From a virus: 26,650 nucleotides of DNA. Below are positions 8,221 to 17,246 of this stretch, one piece after another. Position numbers and translations under genes: made by a program. The stretch spans positions 1 through 26,650 of the IMG/VR virus record IMGVR_UViG_3300030385_001328. One strand, given 5' to 3'. The number at the start of each line of letters is the position of its first letter. The stretch's first letter is position 1. The notes below the pieces were generated by a model, which saw nothing but the letters and a program-made list of their open reading frames with translations, was not told where the DNA came from and searched no databases.

Positions 8221-8424
8221 ATGCCTTATTATATACTGATAAAAAAATGGACAGAACACAATGGCAAAGAATATCCAAAGGGATGCACGATCGGCCTAAG
8301 CGAACAGCAAGCGGAAGCTTTTGCTGCGGACGGATATATTTTAATTGAGCCAAGTGAAAAAGTAAAAAAAGTAAAAACCAAAAAAATTAAAGAAGATGGC
8401 CACACTGACAGTTCAAACGATTAA
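8221..8424 (+). CDS. Small hypothetical protein with a basic tail
   Basis: The 67-residue product has a compact N-terminal part (YYILIKKWTEHNGKEYPKGCTIGLSEQQAEAFAADGYI) that looks like a tiny beta-helix fold seen in many structural operons of phages, then a lysine-rich tail. I cannot name the function. Ten bases separate it from the previous stop, and its last 29 bases overlap the next gene. It sits between tail completion and decoration-like proteins, so a minor structural role is possible. Confidence 0.65.
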   Translation: MPYYILIKKWTEHNGKEYPKGCTIGLSEQQAEAFAADGYILIEPSEKVKKVKTKKIKEDGHTDSSND

Positions 8425-8755
8425 TGATGCTGGAAGTTCGCCAACTTTTACAGCTGCATCTCCGAGTGGAGATCAATTTATAAATTCGGGGAATCAGGTA
8501 TTTGTAATTGATAACACTGGGGGCGGCGACGCTTGCATAGTTACAATTACAGCGGAAGTAACCAGTATTGATTTAACGCAATTTGGAACAGTAACAAAAG
8601 CGAACACCATCTTAACAGTTGACGCGGGATCGATTGGAACTATTGGCGGACTTTACACGGCTATTTTTAATGATGGCAGTAACTATGCACAAATAACTTA
8701 CGATCAAGTAGATGAAGTATTAGTAGCAGTTTTAATAAATCAAACACAAATATAA
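8396..8755 (+). CDS. Beta-rich decoration/fibre-like structural protein
   Basis: The 119-residue product begins MATLTVQTINDAGSSPTFTA and is almost all beta strand, with Gly, Thr and Val repeats. This resembles a common siphophage protein type found among head genes and generally thought to be a small beta-sandwich decoration or head-fibre protein. A stretch GDQFINSGNQVFVIDNTGGGDACIVTIT supports this. The start lies inside the previous gene (29-base overlap). No enzyme motif is visible. The structural role is inference from fold type and position. Confidence 0.65.
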   Translation: MATLTVQTINDAGSSPTFTAASPSGDQFINSGNQVFVIDNTGGGDACIVTITAEVTSIDLTQFGTVTKANTILTVDAGSIGTIGGLYTAIFNDGSNYAQITYDQVDEVLVAVLINQTQI

Positions 8756-8775
8756 ACCAATAAAATTAAAAAATT

Positions 8776-9213
8776 ATGCCGAGCAATGTATTAAATGGAA
8801 CTAGTATTATCGTGAAAACGGGAGCAGCTGGTGCAGAAACAGAAATTTTGTTTTCCACAAACGCCAGCTTGACGCTGAGTATGGATACAAGAGATATTTC
8901 AAACAAAGGAAGCGCTGGATGGCGCGAATTATTAGAAGCGCAAATGAGTTGGAGCGTATCAACTGAAGGGCTTTTAGCTTTTAAAGATTCTGCTGGCGCA
9001 GCAGTTAAAAACTATGATGATCTAGTTACTGATTTGGTAGCCAGAACAGCTTTTCAAATCATAGTAACGCCATCAACAACTACTTCTGGTGATTACACTT
9101 GGACGGGGCAGTGCTTTATTACAAGCGTAGAACAAAGCCAGCCGCTAGAAGATTCAGCGACTTGGAGTGCTACCTTTGAAGGAACTGGCGCGCTTACGCA
9201 AGCAGTGATTTAA
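8776..9213 (+). CDS. Major tail (tube) protein
   Basis: The 145-residue product fits the TP901-1/phi13-type major tail protein, which stacks in rings to form the tail tube. It shows an N-terminal beta hairpin (GTSIIVKTGAAGAETEILFST), the family-typical middle MDTRDISNKGSAGWRELLEAQMSWSVS, and a C-terminal strand set SATWSATFEGTGALT. Its position before the tail chaperone and tape measure genes is the standard order. It is followed by an 87-base gap with a promoter-like element and a hairpin. Confidence 0.88.
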   Translation: MPSNVLNGTSIIVKTGAAGAETEILFSTNASLTLSMDTRDISNKGSAGWRELLEAQMSWSVSTEGLLAFKDSAGAAVKNYDDLVTDLVARTAFQIIVTPSTTTSGDYTWTGQCFITSVEQSQPLEDSATWSATFEGTGALTQAVI

Positions 9214-9230
9214 TAGTTAGAAAAAAGTTG

Positions 9231-9238
9231 TATATTTG
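9231..9238 (+). promoter_or_regulatory. Promoter -7 element, Bacteroidota type
   Basis: TATATTTG matches the TAnnTTTG -7 consensus of primary promoters in Bacteroidota. It is intergenic, 63 bases before the tail chaperone ATG. The upstream -33 TTG is not clear, so the promoter call is moderate. Confidence 0.45.
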
Positions 9239-9242
9239 GGCG

Positions 9243-9272
9243 GAAATAATTCAGCGAGGGCTTTGTTATTTC
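9243..9272 (+). promoter_or_regulatory. Hairpin at the expected 5' end of the tail transcript
   Basis: GAAATAA (9243-9249) pairs with TTATTTC (9266-9272), and AGC (9253-9255) with GCT (9260-9262) around a GAGG loop. It begins about five bases after the -7 element, so it would form the first structure of an mRNA started there. It could stabilise that mRNA. No T-tract follows, so it is a poor terminator. Confidence 0.4.
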
Positions 9273-9300
9273 TACCTAAATAAACACAAAAATTTTAACT

Positions 9301-9654
9301 ATGTATGAAGTTTTAGAAATTAACAAAAAAAAGCTAGAATGTAAATTTGGATTTAATGCGCTTAGGCGTTTCAGCCGAATTACAAAAATGCCAATTTCCC
9401 AGCTGGAAATTCTAGGGGATAAAATGACGCTTGATGAAGCCGTTATTTTAATTCACTGCGGAATTGCCGATGGCCACCGAGCAGCAAAAAAAGAATTAGA
9501 TTACACTGTGGATGATTTAGCAGATGATCTTGATTTTGATATGGATGCAATAGGGCGCGCGATGGATATTTTTGCCAGCCAAATGGGAAAAGATAGAATG
9601 GCGGGGGGCGACAAAGTAGCTAGCAACAAAAAAAAAGCAAAGCCCAAAAAGTAA
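9301..9654 (+). CDS. Tail assembly chaperone, short form (lambda G-like)
   Basis: The 117-residue product binds tape measure protein and guides tail tube assembly; it is not in the virion. It has an N-terminal beta strand start (MYEVLEINKKKLECKFGFNALRRFSR), a helical core with LDEAVILIHCGIADG and DDLADDLDFDMDAIGRAMDIFASQM, and ends in a lysine-rich tail encoded by an A-run. Position between major tail protein and tape measure is diagnostic. A -1 slip at 9630-9636 extends it into the downstream frame. Confidence 0.8.
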   Translation: MYEVLEINKKKLECKFGFNALRRFSRITKMPISQLEILGDKMTLDEAVILIHCGIADGHRAAKKELDYTVDDLADDLDFDMDAIGRAMDIFASQMGKDRMAGGDKVASNKKKAKPKK

Positions 9655-9977
9655 GGGAAACCACTTTTGACTACTTGGAGGAAATTGCACTAGGACAATT
9701 AAATATGAGCTATGAGCAATTCTACGATATGATACCGCGCACCTTTTATAACGCGCTTGATGGATATATGGCTAAAAGGGAACAGCAAGATAGGAGCGAG
9801 TGGGAACGATGCCGCTGGCAAACTTGCTTGCTATTAAATATCCACTTGCCAAAACGCAGCCAAATACAAAACCCGCAGCGCTTACTGAAATTTGAGTGGG
9901 AAAAACAAATAGGCCAGATGACTAGCTATGCGGAAGAACTTAAAAAAATAGAAACCATCAAAAACAAACATAGATAA
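9624..9977 (+). CDS. Tail assembly chaperone, frameshift extension (lambda T-like)
   Basis: This frame is open from just after a TAG at 9621-9623 to the stop at 9975-9977 and has no ATG near its start. Read through a -1 slip at 9630-9636 it adds about 113 residues to the upstream chaperone, giving a G-T type fusion of about 225 residues. The added part contains ETTFDYLEEIALGQLNMSYE and MIPRTFYNALDGYM, typical of the T domain, and this homology begins before the first possible TTG start (9675). It ends with TAATG overlap onto the tape measure gene. Confidence 0.8.
   Translation, partial: QQKKSKAQKVRETTFDYLEEIALGQLNMSYEQFYDMIPRTFYNALDGYMAKREQQDRSEWERCRWQTCLLLNIHLPKRSQIQNPQRLLKFEWEKQIGQMTSYAEELKKIETIKNKHR
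9630..9636 (+). promoter_or_regulatory. Programmed -1 frameshift site
   Basis: In the frame of the upstream chaperone the sequence reads A-AAA-AAA, a canonical X-XXY-YYZ slippery heptamer within a run of nine A (9628-9636). The two frames overlap only from 9624 to 9654, and this heptamer lies inside that window. I see no strong downstream hairpin. Confidence 0.75.
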
Positions 9978-12808
9978 TGGATGCCGCAATGAATGTAAGA
10001 GTAGGCGCTAAAACGCAGCAATTTGAAAAGGCAATGAAAAGAATGTCTATGCGCGTTAAAAGATTTGGCGGCCAAGTTAAAAAGATGGGTGCTAGTATGA
10101 CGCGGAACTTTACGATGCCGCTGGCTTTGGCGGCCGTAGCTAGTGTAAAATTCGCGCTTGATTTTGAAAAGTCAATGACTAAAATTCAAACGCTGGTAGG
10201 CGTATCGGCTAAGGATGTTGGCGAACTAAAAAAACAAGTGCTGGAATTAGCTGGTAAAACAGCGCAAGCCCCCGTCGAATTAGCTGAGGGGCTTTACTTT
10301 TTAACTAGCGCGGGATTAAGCACTACGGGCGCGATGAAAGCTTTGGCACAAGTTAGTAAGGGCGCAGCTGCGGGCTTAGGCGAACAAGCCGATCTGGCAC
10401 TGGTGGCAGCCGCAGCACAGAACGCTTACGGAGAAGGAACGCTGGATGCCACCGCTGCGCTTGATGGTTTTGGGATGATGGTAAAAACGGGAATGTTTGA
10501 TGCCGCAGAATTATCCAAAGTGTTGGGCGTTCAATTGGGATTGGCTGCTAATTTAGGCGTAAAATTTGATGATGTTGGCGCTTTTATTTCTACCTATACA
10601 AGAACAACTGGTGATGCTACTGGCGCATCTGTTGGCTTTGGGGCGGTTATGATGTCGTTCGCTAAAATTGCACCAGTTCAAGAAAAAGCACTTACTAAAA
10701 TCCATATGAGTGCGGGAAGCTTGCGTGATATGTTAAGTAAAAAAGGACTGCAAAAAACTTTACTTCATTTGCAAACAGAATTCAAAAAGAACGGAATGGA
10801 AATGTCCGAATTCTTTACAAAAAGCAGCGCCTTAAAAGGAGTGATGGGGGTGCTTGGCGAATCTACGGAAAGTTATATAAGTATTTTAGAGCAAATGCAG
10901 ACAAGTCAGGGATTTGTGAATAATGCTTTTGAAGAAACCGCCAAAACAAGCGCCTTTAAAATGGAGCAAGCCCTTAACAGCTTAAAAGTTGCCGCCACTG
11001 ATTTGGGAACTATGCTTTTCCCCGTAGTTCAAAAGATAGCAGCAAAGATAAAATCGCTAACAGATTGGTGGACAGGATTAGATGAAGCGGGCAAGCAAAA
11101 TGTTTTGACTTGGGCGAAGTGGGTTATGTTAGCTGGACCGATGCTTTCGATAGTGGGGAGTATGATTATAAATATTGGAGCACTTATTCCTATTTTAATA
11201 AATGTAGCCAAAGGATTTAAACTGGTGACACTAGCAATGTATGCTAATCCTTATCTTGCAGTGGGGGCGTTAGTGGCGGGATTTATTATTTATATGTCCA
11301 CGCTAGGCAGAAAAACCCGCGAACTAACAAAGGATCAAAAAGCTTTTAATAAAAAGCTAAGAGAAACCAAAGCAATTATGGCACAAGTTGCGGGATTACA
11401 AAAAGAAGTTAAAAATATTGACTTACTTTCAAAAGAACAACGCCAGCAACTTTTATCAAAATTAAAATTACAAAAAGCAGACGCAGCGAATACTCTGAAA
11501 AATATGAAAATATTTGCCAGAGAAAATGCAATGTTTCAGGCCTTAGATCAAACAATATTAAAACTAAAAAAATCCTTAAAAGGAAAAGGATCGCTGGAAC
11601 AAGCAGGAATTTGGCGACAGATAAATAGCTTAACAGAAGAATCCAATAAATTAGTGAAATCAAGATTTGGCGACAGCTTCCAGAATGTAGCAAAAAGAGC
11701 CAATCAATTAGCAAGAGATATTAAAAAAGTTGCTGGATCAATAAGCACTTCCACTTCTGAATTAGCTTCTGATGATCCTACCAGTGAACTTGAAACTGAT
11801 ACATCAACAGCAGAAGCAGAAGCGGCGGCCAAAGCAAAAGAAGAAGCGCTTGCAGCATCGCTAGAAAATATGCGAAAATTAAAGCAAGAATTTAATGTAT
11901 TAACCGCAAAAGATGAACAAGCCGCTGCGCTTATTTCTTTAAATAATGCAGAAACGAACGCTTTGCTAGGCGTAGCTGATACAGAAAATGCAGCCGATGA
12001 AAAACTAGCAATAGAAGAAAACTTTACAGAAAAAAGAAAAAAGCTTTTAGCCGATCAAGCAGCCGACACAAAAAAGAACTTAGATGCGCAAGAAACCGAA
12101 TGGGAAAAAATGTTTTCCAAAATCAGCAAAGGATATAAACAAATTGCTGATGTCGTAAATCAAGTGCTTGGCGCAATAGGTGGAATGCTAAGCGCTGAAG
12201 CTGAAATGGAAAGCGCCTTATTAGAAGAAAAACACGCTACCGAATTGGAAGATTATGATATTTGGCTAGAACGGGAACAAGCAAAATTGGAAGGAACAGT
12301 TGGAAACAAAGCAATAGAAGAAGCGGCACTGGCAGAGCTAGAAAAAAAGGCAGCTGATAAGAAAAAAAAGTTGGAAATGAAGCAAGAACGCGAAGCAAAA
12401 GCCCTAAGAATAAAAGCAGCCAGAAGTGAAAAGAATATGAAAATTGCGAGCGCAATAATGGGAACAGCGCAAGCCGTAGTTAATGCGCTAGGATCTGCTC
12501 CACCGCCCTTCAATTTCTTCTTAGCTGGATTGGTGGGTGCTTTGGGTGCTGCGCAAATATCAATGATTGCAAGCACGCCAATTCCAACAATGGCTCAGGG
12601 AGGATTGGCGATGGGAGATACACTCGCGAGGGTGGGAGATTACGCTGGTGCGCAAAGCAATCCAGAAGTAATAGCCCCGCTTAGCAAATTAACCAGTTTA
12701 CTGGGCGGCAATGGCGCAATGGATATAAATATCACGGGCGAATTAAGCGGCAATGATTTAATATTAACCGAACAGCAAAGCGCGATAAATCGCGCTAGAT
12801 TTGCATAG
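9977..12808 (+). CDS. Tail tape measure protein
   Basis: The longest helical protein of the tail sets tail length and is ejected with DNA. At 943 residues and about 1.5 angstroms per residue, a tail near 140 nm is expected. The N-terminal third is the PhageMin_Tail/TP901 core (KFALDFEKSMTKIQTLVGV, LAEGLYFLTSAGLS). Hydrophobic segments lie near residues 380-445 and 843-865, and long Ala/Glu/Lys coiled coils fill residues 600-830. The C-terminus has PTMAQGGLAMGDTLARVGD, common in tape measures. The start overlaps the chaperone stop by one base. Confidence 0.95.
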   Translation: MDAAMNVRVGAKTQQFEKAMKRMSMRVKRFGGQVKKMGASMTRNFTMPLALAAVASVKFALDFEKSMTKIQTLVGVSAKDVGELKKQVLELAGKTAQAPVELAEGLYFLTSAGLSTTGAMKALAQVSKGAAAGLGEQADLALVAAAAQNAYGEGTLDATAALDGFGMMVKTGMFDAAELSKVLGVQLGLAANLGVKFDDVGAFISTYTRTTGDATGASVGFGAVMMSFAKIAPVQEKALTKIHMSAGSLRDMLSKKGLQKTLLHLQTEFKKNGMEMSEFFTKSSALKGVMGVLGESTESYISILEQMQTSQGFVNNAFEETAKTSAFKMEQALNSLKVAATDLGTMLFPVVQKIAAKIKSLTDWWTGLDEAGKQNVLTWAKWVMLAGPMLSIVGSMIINIGALIPILINVAKGFKLVTLAMYANPYLAVGALVAGFIIYMSTLGRKTRELTKDQKAFNKKLRETKAIMAQVAGLQKEVKNIDLLSKEQRQQLLSKLKLQKADAANTLKNMKIFARENAMFQALDQTILKLKKSLKGKGSLEQAGIWRQINSLTEESNKLVKSRFGDSFQNVAKRANQLARDIKKVAGSISTSTSELASDDPTSELETDTSTAEAEAAAKAKEEALAASLENMRKLKQEFNVLTAKDEQAAALISLNNAETNALLGVADTENAADEKLAIEENFTEKRKKLLADQAADTKKNLDAQETEWEKMFSKISKGYKQIADVVNQVLGAIGGMLSAEAEMESALLEEKHATELEDYDIWLEREQAKLEGTVGNKAIEEAALAELEKKAADKKKKLEMKQEREAKALRIKAARSEKNMKIASAIMGTAQAVVNALGSAPPPFNFFLAGLVGALGAAQISMIASTPIPTMAQGGLAMGDTLARVGDYAGAQSNPEVIAPLSKLTSLLGGNGAMDINITGELSGNDLILTEQQSAINRARFA

Positions 12809-12821
12809 AACAAATAACTAA

Positions 12822-15800
12822 ATGCCGAACACTACTAGATTTTCCCAAACTTTTAAAAGTGATACAAAGGACTGGTTTATGGTGGCGATTCACGATGTAA
12901 ATTGGGATCATTTCCCCAGATCATTTATACTTGGGAAAAACCCAGTAACAATAAAATGGGATGGAAAAGGGGAAGATAGATTTTCGCCAATGATTGCATC
13001 GAGCGCAGTGGTGGAATTTGTTATTACTAATGATATGGAACGCCTTTATTGGCGGGGCGTTTTTGAAGCTTATCAAGAACAAACAGTGTTTTTAAGAATA
13101 ACTATGATTCCACAAGATGCCGATGTGCAGCCCGTGGATTTATGGAGCGGCTGGATGTTAGGGGATTTAGCTTCCGAGGAGCAAGACGATTTTCCTTGGC
13201 TTTTGAAATTAAAATTTACGGATTCAATGGCACTGCTAAAAGATCACCCATTTTGCAAGGATGATACAACTGATCCAATAACAAACTACGAAGATAACTA
13301 TGCTTCTTTTATGTATTGGATGGTAGATAGTTTGCAAAAAATAAATGTGGGTGGATTTGATCCTTCTTATAGAGATATTACGCCAATGGGTAATCAAAAG
13401 CCATTAAAAACTTTTGTCCACTGGTATAATATCACAGTCGGACTTACAATGGCTTACGATCCTATCCACGCTTTTGGATGCCGCCCGCGCCCGTTCTGGG
13501 ATGTTGCAGATAATGGGGCAATAAAACCGAAAAACTGCTATGAAGCGATAGAAATGTTTTGCAAAGTTTGGGGCGCGCGTTTTGTGTTTTTTAATAATAA
13601 ATTTCACTTCATACAGTTAAACTATTATTTTCATTCCAGCTTTGATGTAACAAATGATCCACAAATTGGATTGGGTTATATTTATGATTGGGATTTTTCA
13701 GCATCGCAAGAAATCTTTGCAAGCGAAACGAATTTAGAATATGTAACCAAAATCCGCCCTAGTAGTTTTAAAACAGTAAACACTTTAATGGGTGGAAAAC
13801 AAACATTTTATCCGCCACTGAAAAGAGTGATTTCAACTTACGGGCGCTGGATGGGGATTAATCTTTTAACTACTTGTCCAGCTACCGCTTCCACTAGTAA
13901 TGTAGATGGCTGGCGGGGGAATATAGATATGGGCGAAAGCTATGATTTAGGAACTTTTGAAGAAGATAGTAAAATGGTTTTCCGTTTTAAGTGGCTTACC
14001 AAAGTAACAGCGCAAGGTGAAGGGTATAATTCACACGATAATATGCAGCAGCCCAACTGGCCAATCGGATCAATGTTTGGATATGCTGGCGCACCCTACA
14101 ATCCACAAACCCCGTGCGTAGAAATGGAATGTTTCCCCGAAATGCGATTCACTTTACAGCTTACAAATATCACAACGGGGGATGCTCACGCAGTTGGATT
14201 CTGGACTAGTTCGGGGGGCGGTGGCTATTTTCAAAATCCTGGCGCTAATAGTTGGACTACTTATTTGGCAAATCCTTTTCCCACTTGCAAAGTAGATGGG
14301 AGTGATCCAATTAATTCTGGCTGGCTCAGTGGAAGTTGGCCAACTGTTTTAACACCAAACTGGCTGGCCGATATGAACTTTGAGATGGATTTAAACCCCG
14401 CGGGAATAGCTGGGATTGATCCTTCTGCGGGTGGCTATTCTTTAAGCATCCATTTTTTTGATGTGTTTTCAGCGGGTGGTGGTGGGCAAGCCACTTTTGT
14501 TTCGGGCGGTGCAACCTATGGCAATAGCTGGGGATCACCTCCTTGGCCTACGGGAAGCACCTTTGGGGGACATGGAGTAGCAAATGCTGGAAACGCTTGG
14601 CTAGGAAGGATGAATGAAAAATTAGATTTGTGGTGCGTAGCACAAAATGCAAATTTCACTGGTGCATATATTGATGTAAAAGGAATAAACACGGGAACGC
14701 TTGGCGCAGATATAACTTATGATCCCGCGCTGCAAGGATCGGCCTTATATCCAAGCGGCTTAGAAGCTGGCATATTTCATATTGACGCGAATGGCCAATA
14801 CACTGGCGCGCCTTTTACTTGGATAATAGATAACAATGGAACGGGCGCAACAGTTGTAGCTTCCACGCTGGAATATAAAACGGGTGCTTTATTATTTGGT
14901 GATGGCCGCCAGCCGCATAGCTTTGGTGCAATTAAGTGGGATAATTCGGGAAGCTGGGATGAGCCATTATATACGGGATGGAATAGGGATCTTCCTTCTG
15001 GTGGAAGTTACATTACAGAACTACTTGGAAAAGAAATACTATTAGGGCAAATGAACTTGACTTCCAAATTTGATTTAACAGTAACCCGTTCCACGCAATT
15101 AATACAATTTGTAGATAGAGTTTCACCGATCACCCTGTTGCGATATCGTGGAATGCACATACTACCTTTGCGCTGCGCTTGGAATTTAAGGACTGATGAA
15201 TGGAAAGGAAAATGGTTTGAAGTAAAAGAATCAGCCGATGATTATGCCAACAATAACGATGCGCTTGAAGCGGGAAGTGCGGATATTGATGGCGTTCCCG
15301 CTGGCGGAACTTTACAAAAGCGCGCACCAACGCGGAGCGGGGGTGGATTATTTCTTACGCGCACATCAGCAGAAATAAGCGCAGCCACAGTAACTTCTAT
15401 TCCTATTAATCCAATAACAATAGGCCAACTAGAACCAAACACAGATCAAGGATTATCAGGTATTTCTTTATTAAAAACGGGGGATCGCGTTTTATTCTTT
15501 GCACGGCTAACGGGAACACCCGCCCAAATGGAAGGCACAAATGTATCAAACAAAATTTTTATGTTAATACTTGCAGCCGATCAAAAATACAATGATACTA
15601 CATTAACAGTTGAAAGCGTGACATTTGATTTAAATGTGGATGAAGGAAGCGCCTTATATTTACAGCAAAGCGAAATTGCACAAAAGGCGCTTGGCGCAAG
15701 AAATATAAATATAAATGAACTGAGCGATTTGCCAGCTTGCTGGTATGATCCAAGCGATACCGATACGCTTACAGTAACGAACGCAAATATAGTTTCAACA

Positions 15801-16406
15801 ATTACAAGCAAAGCAACGGACAGCAATGATTTAACCGCAGTGGGTGCGGGCGCACAGTATGATCTGGCAACTTTAAAACTAGCGAGCGTAAGATTAAATG
15901 GGGAAGATGATTACTACACACTAGCAACTGATTTGGAAGATATAGAGGAATTCGATTTCTTTATGGTAATCCGCCCAGATCCCGATCAAGCAACGCTTAA
16001 ACCATATCAAACTTTTTTGGGTTTTAATAATGGAAATAATTGGATTAGACAAAACAATTCGCAAAATAATTACAGTTTCAAATTGGGGGGTGATAATAAT
16101 ACTAGTGGAAATTTGCCCGTAGCAGTAGTGGCTGGCCAATCGCAAGTGATACGATTTTCTAGGAGCGTAAATTCGGATGATGGAACTTACGCGGATAGCG
16201 TAGAAATAAATGGAATAGGCGATAGTGATGTTGTTACTGCAATTGCTCCGACGAACGGGGCTTTTAATCGTATAGGCGCACGGAATAATCTGGTGGATAA
16301 TACAATGTATATGGGAAATCTTGGGGAAATACTTTTATATAAAAAAGCCATCACCGATAACAATGCTGCAAAAATATTAATTTACTTAAAAAATAAATGG
16401 CTATAA
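12822..16406 (+). CDS. Large tail-tip protein with C-terminal LamG-like lectin domain
   Basis: The 1194-residue protein follows the tape measure directly, where distal tail, tail-tip and receptor-binding proteins lie. The N-terminal region (about 1-330) is beta-rich, with TIKWDGKGEDRFSPMIASSA and LWSGWMLGDL. The middle is rich in Gly, Trp and Asn. From about residue 970 it has a concanavalin/LamG-like domain, starting LPACWYDPSDTDTLT and ending GNLGEILLYKKAITDNNAAK, the usual last strand and helix. I infer that one chain combines baseplate hub and carbohydrate binding, because no separate distal tail, hub or fibre genes are present. Confidence 0.75.
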   Translation: MPNTTRFSQTFKSDTKDWFMVAIHDVNWDHFPRSFILGKNPVTIKWDGKGEDRFSPMIASSAVVEFVITNDMERLYWRGVFEAYQEQTVFLRITMIPQDADVQPVDLWSGWMLGDLASEEQDDFPWLLKLKFTDSMALLKDHPFCKDDTTDPITNYEDNYASFMYWMVDSLQKINVGGFDPSYRDITPMGNQKPLKTFVHWYNITVGLTMAYDPIHAFGCRPRPFWDVADNGAIKPKNCYEAIEMFCKVWGARFVFFNNKFHFIQLNYYFHSSFDVTNDPQIGLGYIYDWDFSASQEIFASETNLEYVTKIRPSSFKTVNTLMGGKQTFYPPLKRVISTYGRWMGINLLTTCPATASTSNVDGWRGNIDMGESYDLGTFEEDSKMVFRFKWLTKVTAQGEGYNSHDNMQQPNWPIGSMFGYAGAPYNPQTPCVEMECFPEMRFTLQLTNITTGDAHAVGFWTSSGGGGYFQNPGANSWTTYLANPFPTCKVDGSDPINSGWLSGSWPTVLTPNWLADMNFEMDLNPAGIAGIDPSAGGYSLSIHFFDVFSAGGGGQATFVSGGATYGNSWGSPPWPTGSTFGGHGVANAGNAWLGRMNEKLDLWCVAQNANFTGAYIDVKGINTGTLGADITYDPALQGSALYPSGLEAGIFHIDANGQYTGAPFTWIIDNNGTGATVVASTLEYKTGALLFGDGRQPHSFGAIKWDNSGSWDEPLYTGWNRDLPSGGSYITELLGKEILLGQMNLTSKFDLTVTRSTQLIQFVDRVSPITLLRYRGMHILPLRCAWNLRTDEWKGKWFEVKESADDYANNNDALEAGSADIDGVPAGGTLQKRAPTRSGGGLFLTRTSAEISAATVTSIPINPITIGQLEPNTDQGLSGISLLKTGDRVLFFARLTGTPAQMEGTNVSNKIFMLILAADQKYNDTTLTVESVTFDLNVDEGSALYLQQSEIAQKALGARNININELSDLPACWYDPSDTDTLTVTNANIVSTITSKATDSNDLTAVGAGAQYDLATLKLASVRLNGEDDYYTLATDLEDIEEFDFFMVIRPDPDQATLKPYQTFLGFNNGNNWIRQNNSQNNYSFKLGGDNNTSGNLPVAVVAGQSQVIRFSRSVNSDDGTYADSVEINGIGDSDVVTAIAPTNGAFNRIGARNNLVDNTMYMGNLGEILLYKKAITDNNAAKILIYLKNKWL

Positions 16407-16409
16407 ATT

Positions 16410-16577
16410 ATGAAAACAGATATAAAAGACACAGTGGAAATGATAGCCGTAAACGGCACGGGAATAGGAATTAGCTTAACTGATATAGATTCCATTCTAA
16501 GAACTTTAATTTTATTGGCGACGCTAGTTTATACCATTATAAAAGTGCGGCACTATATTAAGAGCGGCAAAAAATGA
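16410..16577 (+). CDS. Small single-span membrane protein, holin-like
   Basis: The 55-residue product (start MKTDIKDTVEMIAVNGTGIG) has one hydrophobic segment, RTLILLATLVYTIIKV (about residues 31-46), then a short basic tail RHYIKSGKK. It lies just before a lysin candidate and overlaps its start (ATG 16574, stop 16575-16577). Similar small proteins with an N-terminal polar part, ISLTDID-like linker and one span are common before lysis genes in phages of Bacteroidota. It may be a holin or a holin partner. Confidence 0.65.
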   Translation: MKTDIKDTVEMIAVNGTGIGISLTDIDSILRTLILLATLVYTIIKVRHYIKSGKK

Positions 16578-17047
16578 AGTGGGTAATAAACTTTTTTAAA
16601 AGCTTATTCATAAAAATTAAAAACTTTATGGAAGAAAATAAAAACACCAGCGCAAATCTACTTTTGATCCGTGATACTTTTACAACTAAAAGCACACTGG
16701 GAAAGCTTTACTTAAATGGTGGAATTTACTGGCAAACCTTAGAACTTCCGTATAAAGATAATCAGCGATCCGTATCTTGCATCCCAGCTGGCACTTATAA
16801 AGTGCGCAAGCGCACGGCAGAAGAAAGCACCACGCGAAAATATGAACACCTATTAATCCAAGATGTGCCACAGCGTAGCTACATCTTATTCCACATCGGG
16901 AATTATCCAAGCAATACGCTGGGATGCGTTTTAGTGGGAAACACCCGCGCCACTGATTTTATTGGCGACAGTAAAAAAGCTTTTACCAAACTGATGGCGG
17001 AATTAAAACATTTTAATCAACTAGAATTAACAATTAAAAACCAATAG
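16574..17047 (+). CDS. Putative lysin, DUF5675-like, with L,D-transpeptidase-type motif
   Basis: The 157-residue product resembles DUF5675 proteins of phage lysis regions. The core begins LLLIRDTFTTKSTLGKLYLN, has TLELPYKDNQRSVSCIPAGTY, and the motif FHIGNYPSNTLGCVLVG. The spacing of His107 and Cys118 with GC is like the catalytic H...GC motif of YkuD-type L,D-transpeptidases, so a peptidoglycan-acting Cys enzyme is a fair guess. The first 18 residues are amphipathic and hydrophobic and could direct export or membrane association; an internal ATG at 16628 would remove them. Small membrane proteins flank it on both sides. Confidence 0.7.
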   Translation: MKWVINFFKSLFIKIKNFMEENKNTSANLLLIRDTFTTKSTLGKLYLNGGIYWQTLELPYKDNQRSVSCIPAGTYKVRKRTAEESTTRKYEHLLIQDVPQRSYILFHIGNYPSNTLGCVLVGNTRATDFIGDSKKAFTKLMAELKHFNQLELTIKNQ

Positions 17048-17051
17048 AATT

Positions 17052-17246
17052 ATGAAGAATTTCATTATAAGCAAATTACTTACATCAAAAAAAGTATGGA
17101 TCGGCCTAGCTAGTATCATCGTGCCTTTTATAGCCAAAGCTTTTGACTGCGATCCAGCAGATGTTTCTAGAATCTTCTGGAGTTTGCTGGCAATACTTGG
17201 CGGACAAGCGATGGCGGATTTTGGCAAATCAGCAAAGAAAAAATAA
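17052..17246 (+). CDS. Small membrane protein, second holin candidate
   Basis: The 64-residue product has two hydrophobic stretches, KVWIGLASIIVPFIAKAF (about 14-31) and IFWSLLAILGGQAMADFG (about 41-58), separated by DCDPADVS, and a lysine-rich end. This layout resembles short two-span holins. It lies five bases after the lysin stop. The following phosphoesterase frame could overlap it, but is more likely to start just after its stop. Confidence 0.7.
   Translation: MKNFIISKLLTSKKVWIGLASIIVPFIAKAFDCDPADVSRIFWSLLAILGGQAMADFGKSAKKK

Noticed and set aside
9643-9651. CCC-AAA-AAG as an alternative frameshift site
   Set aside because: In the reading frame it does not fit X-XXY-YYZ; the A-AAA-AAA heptamer a few codons earlier does.
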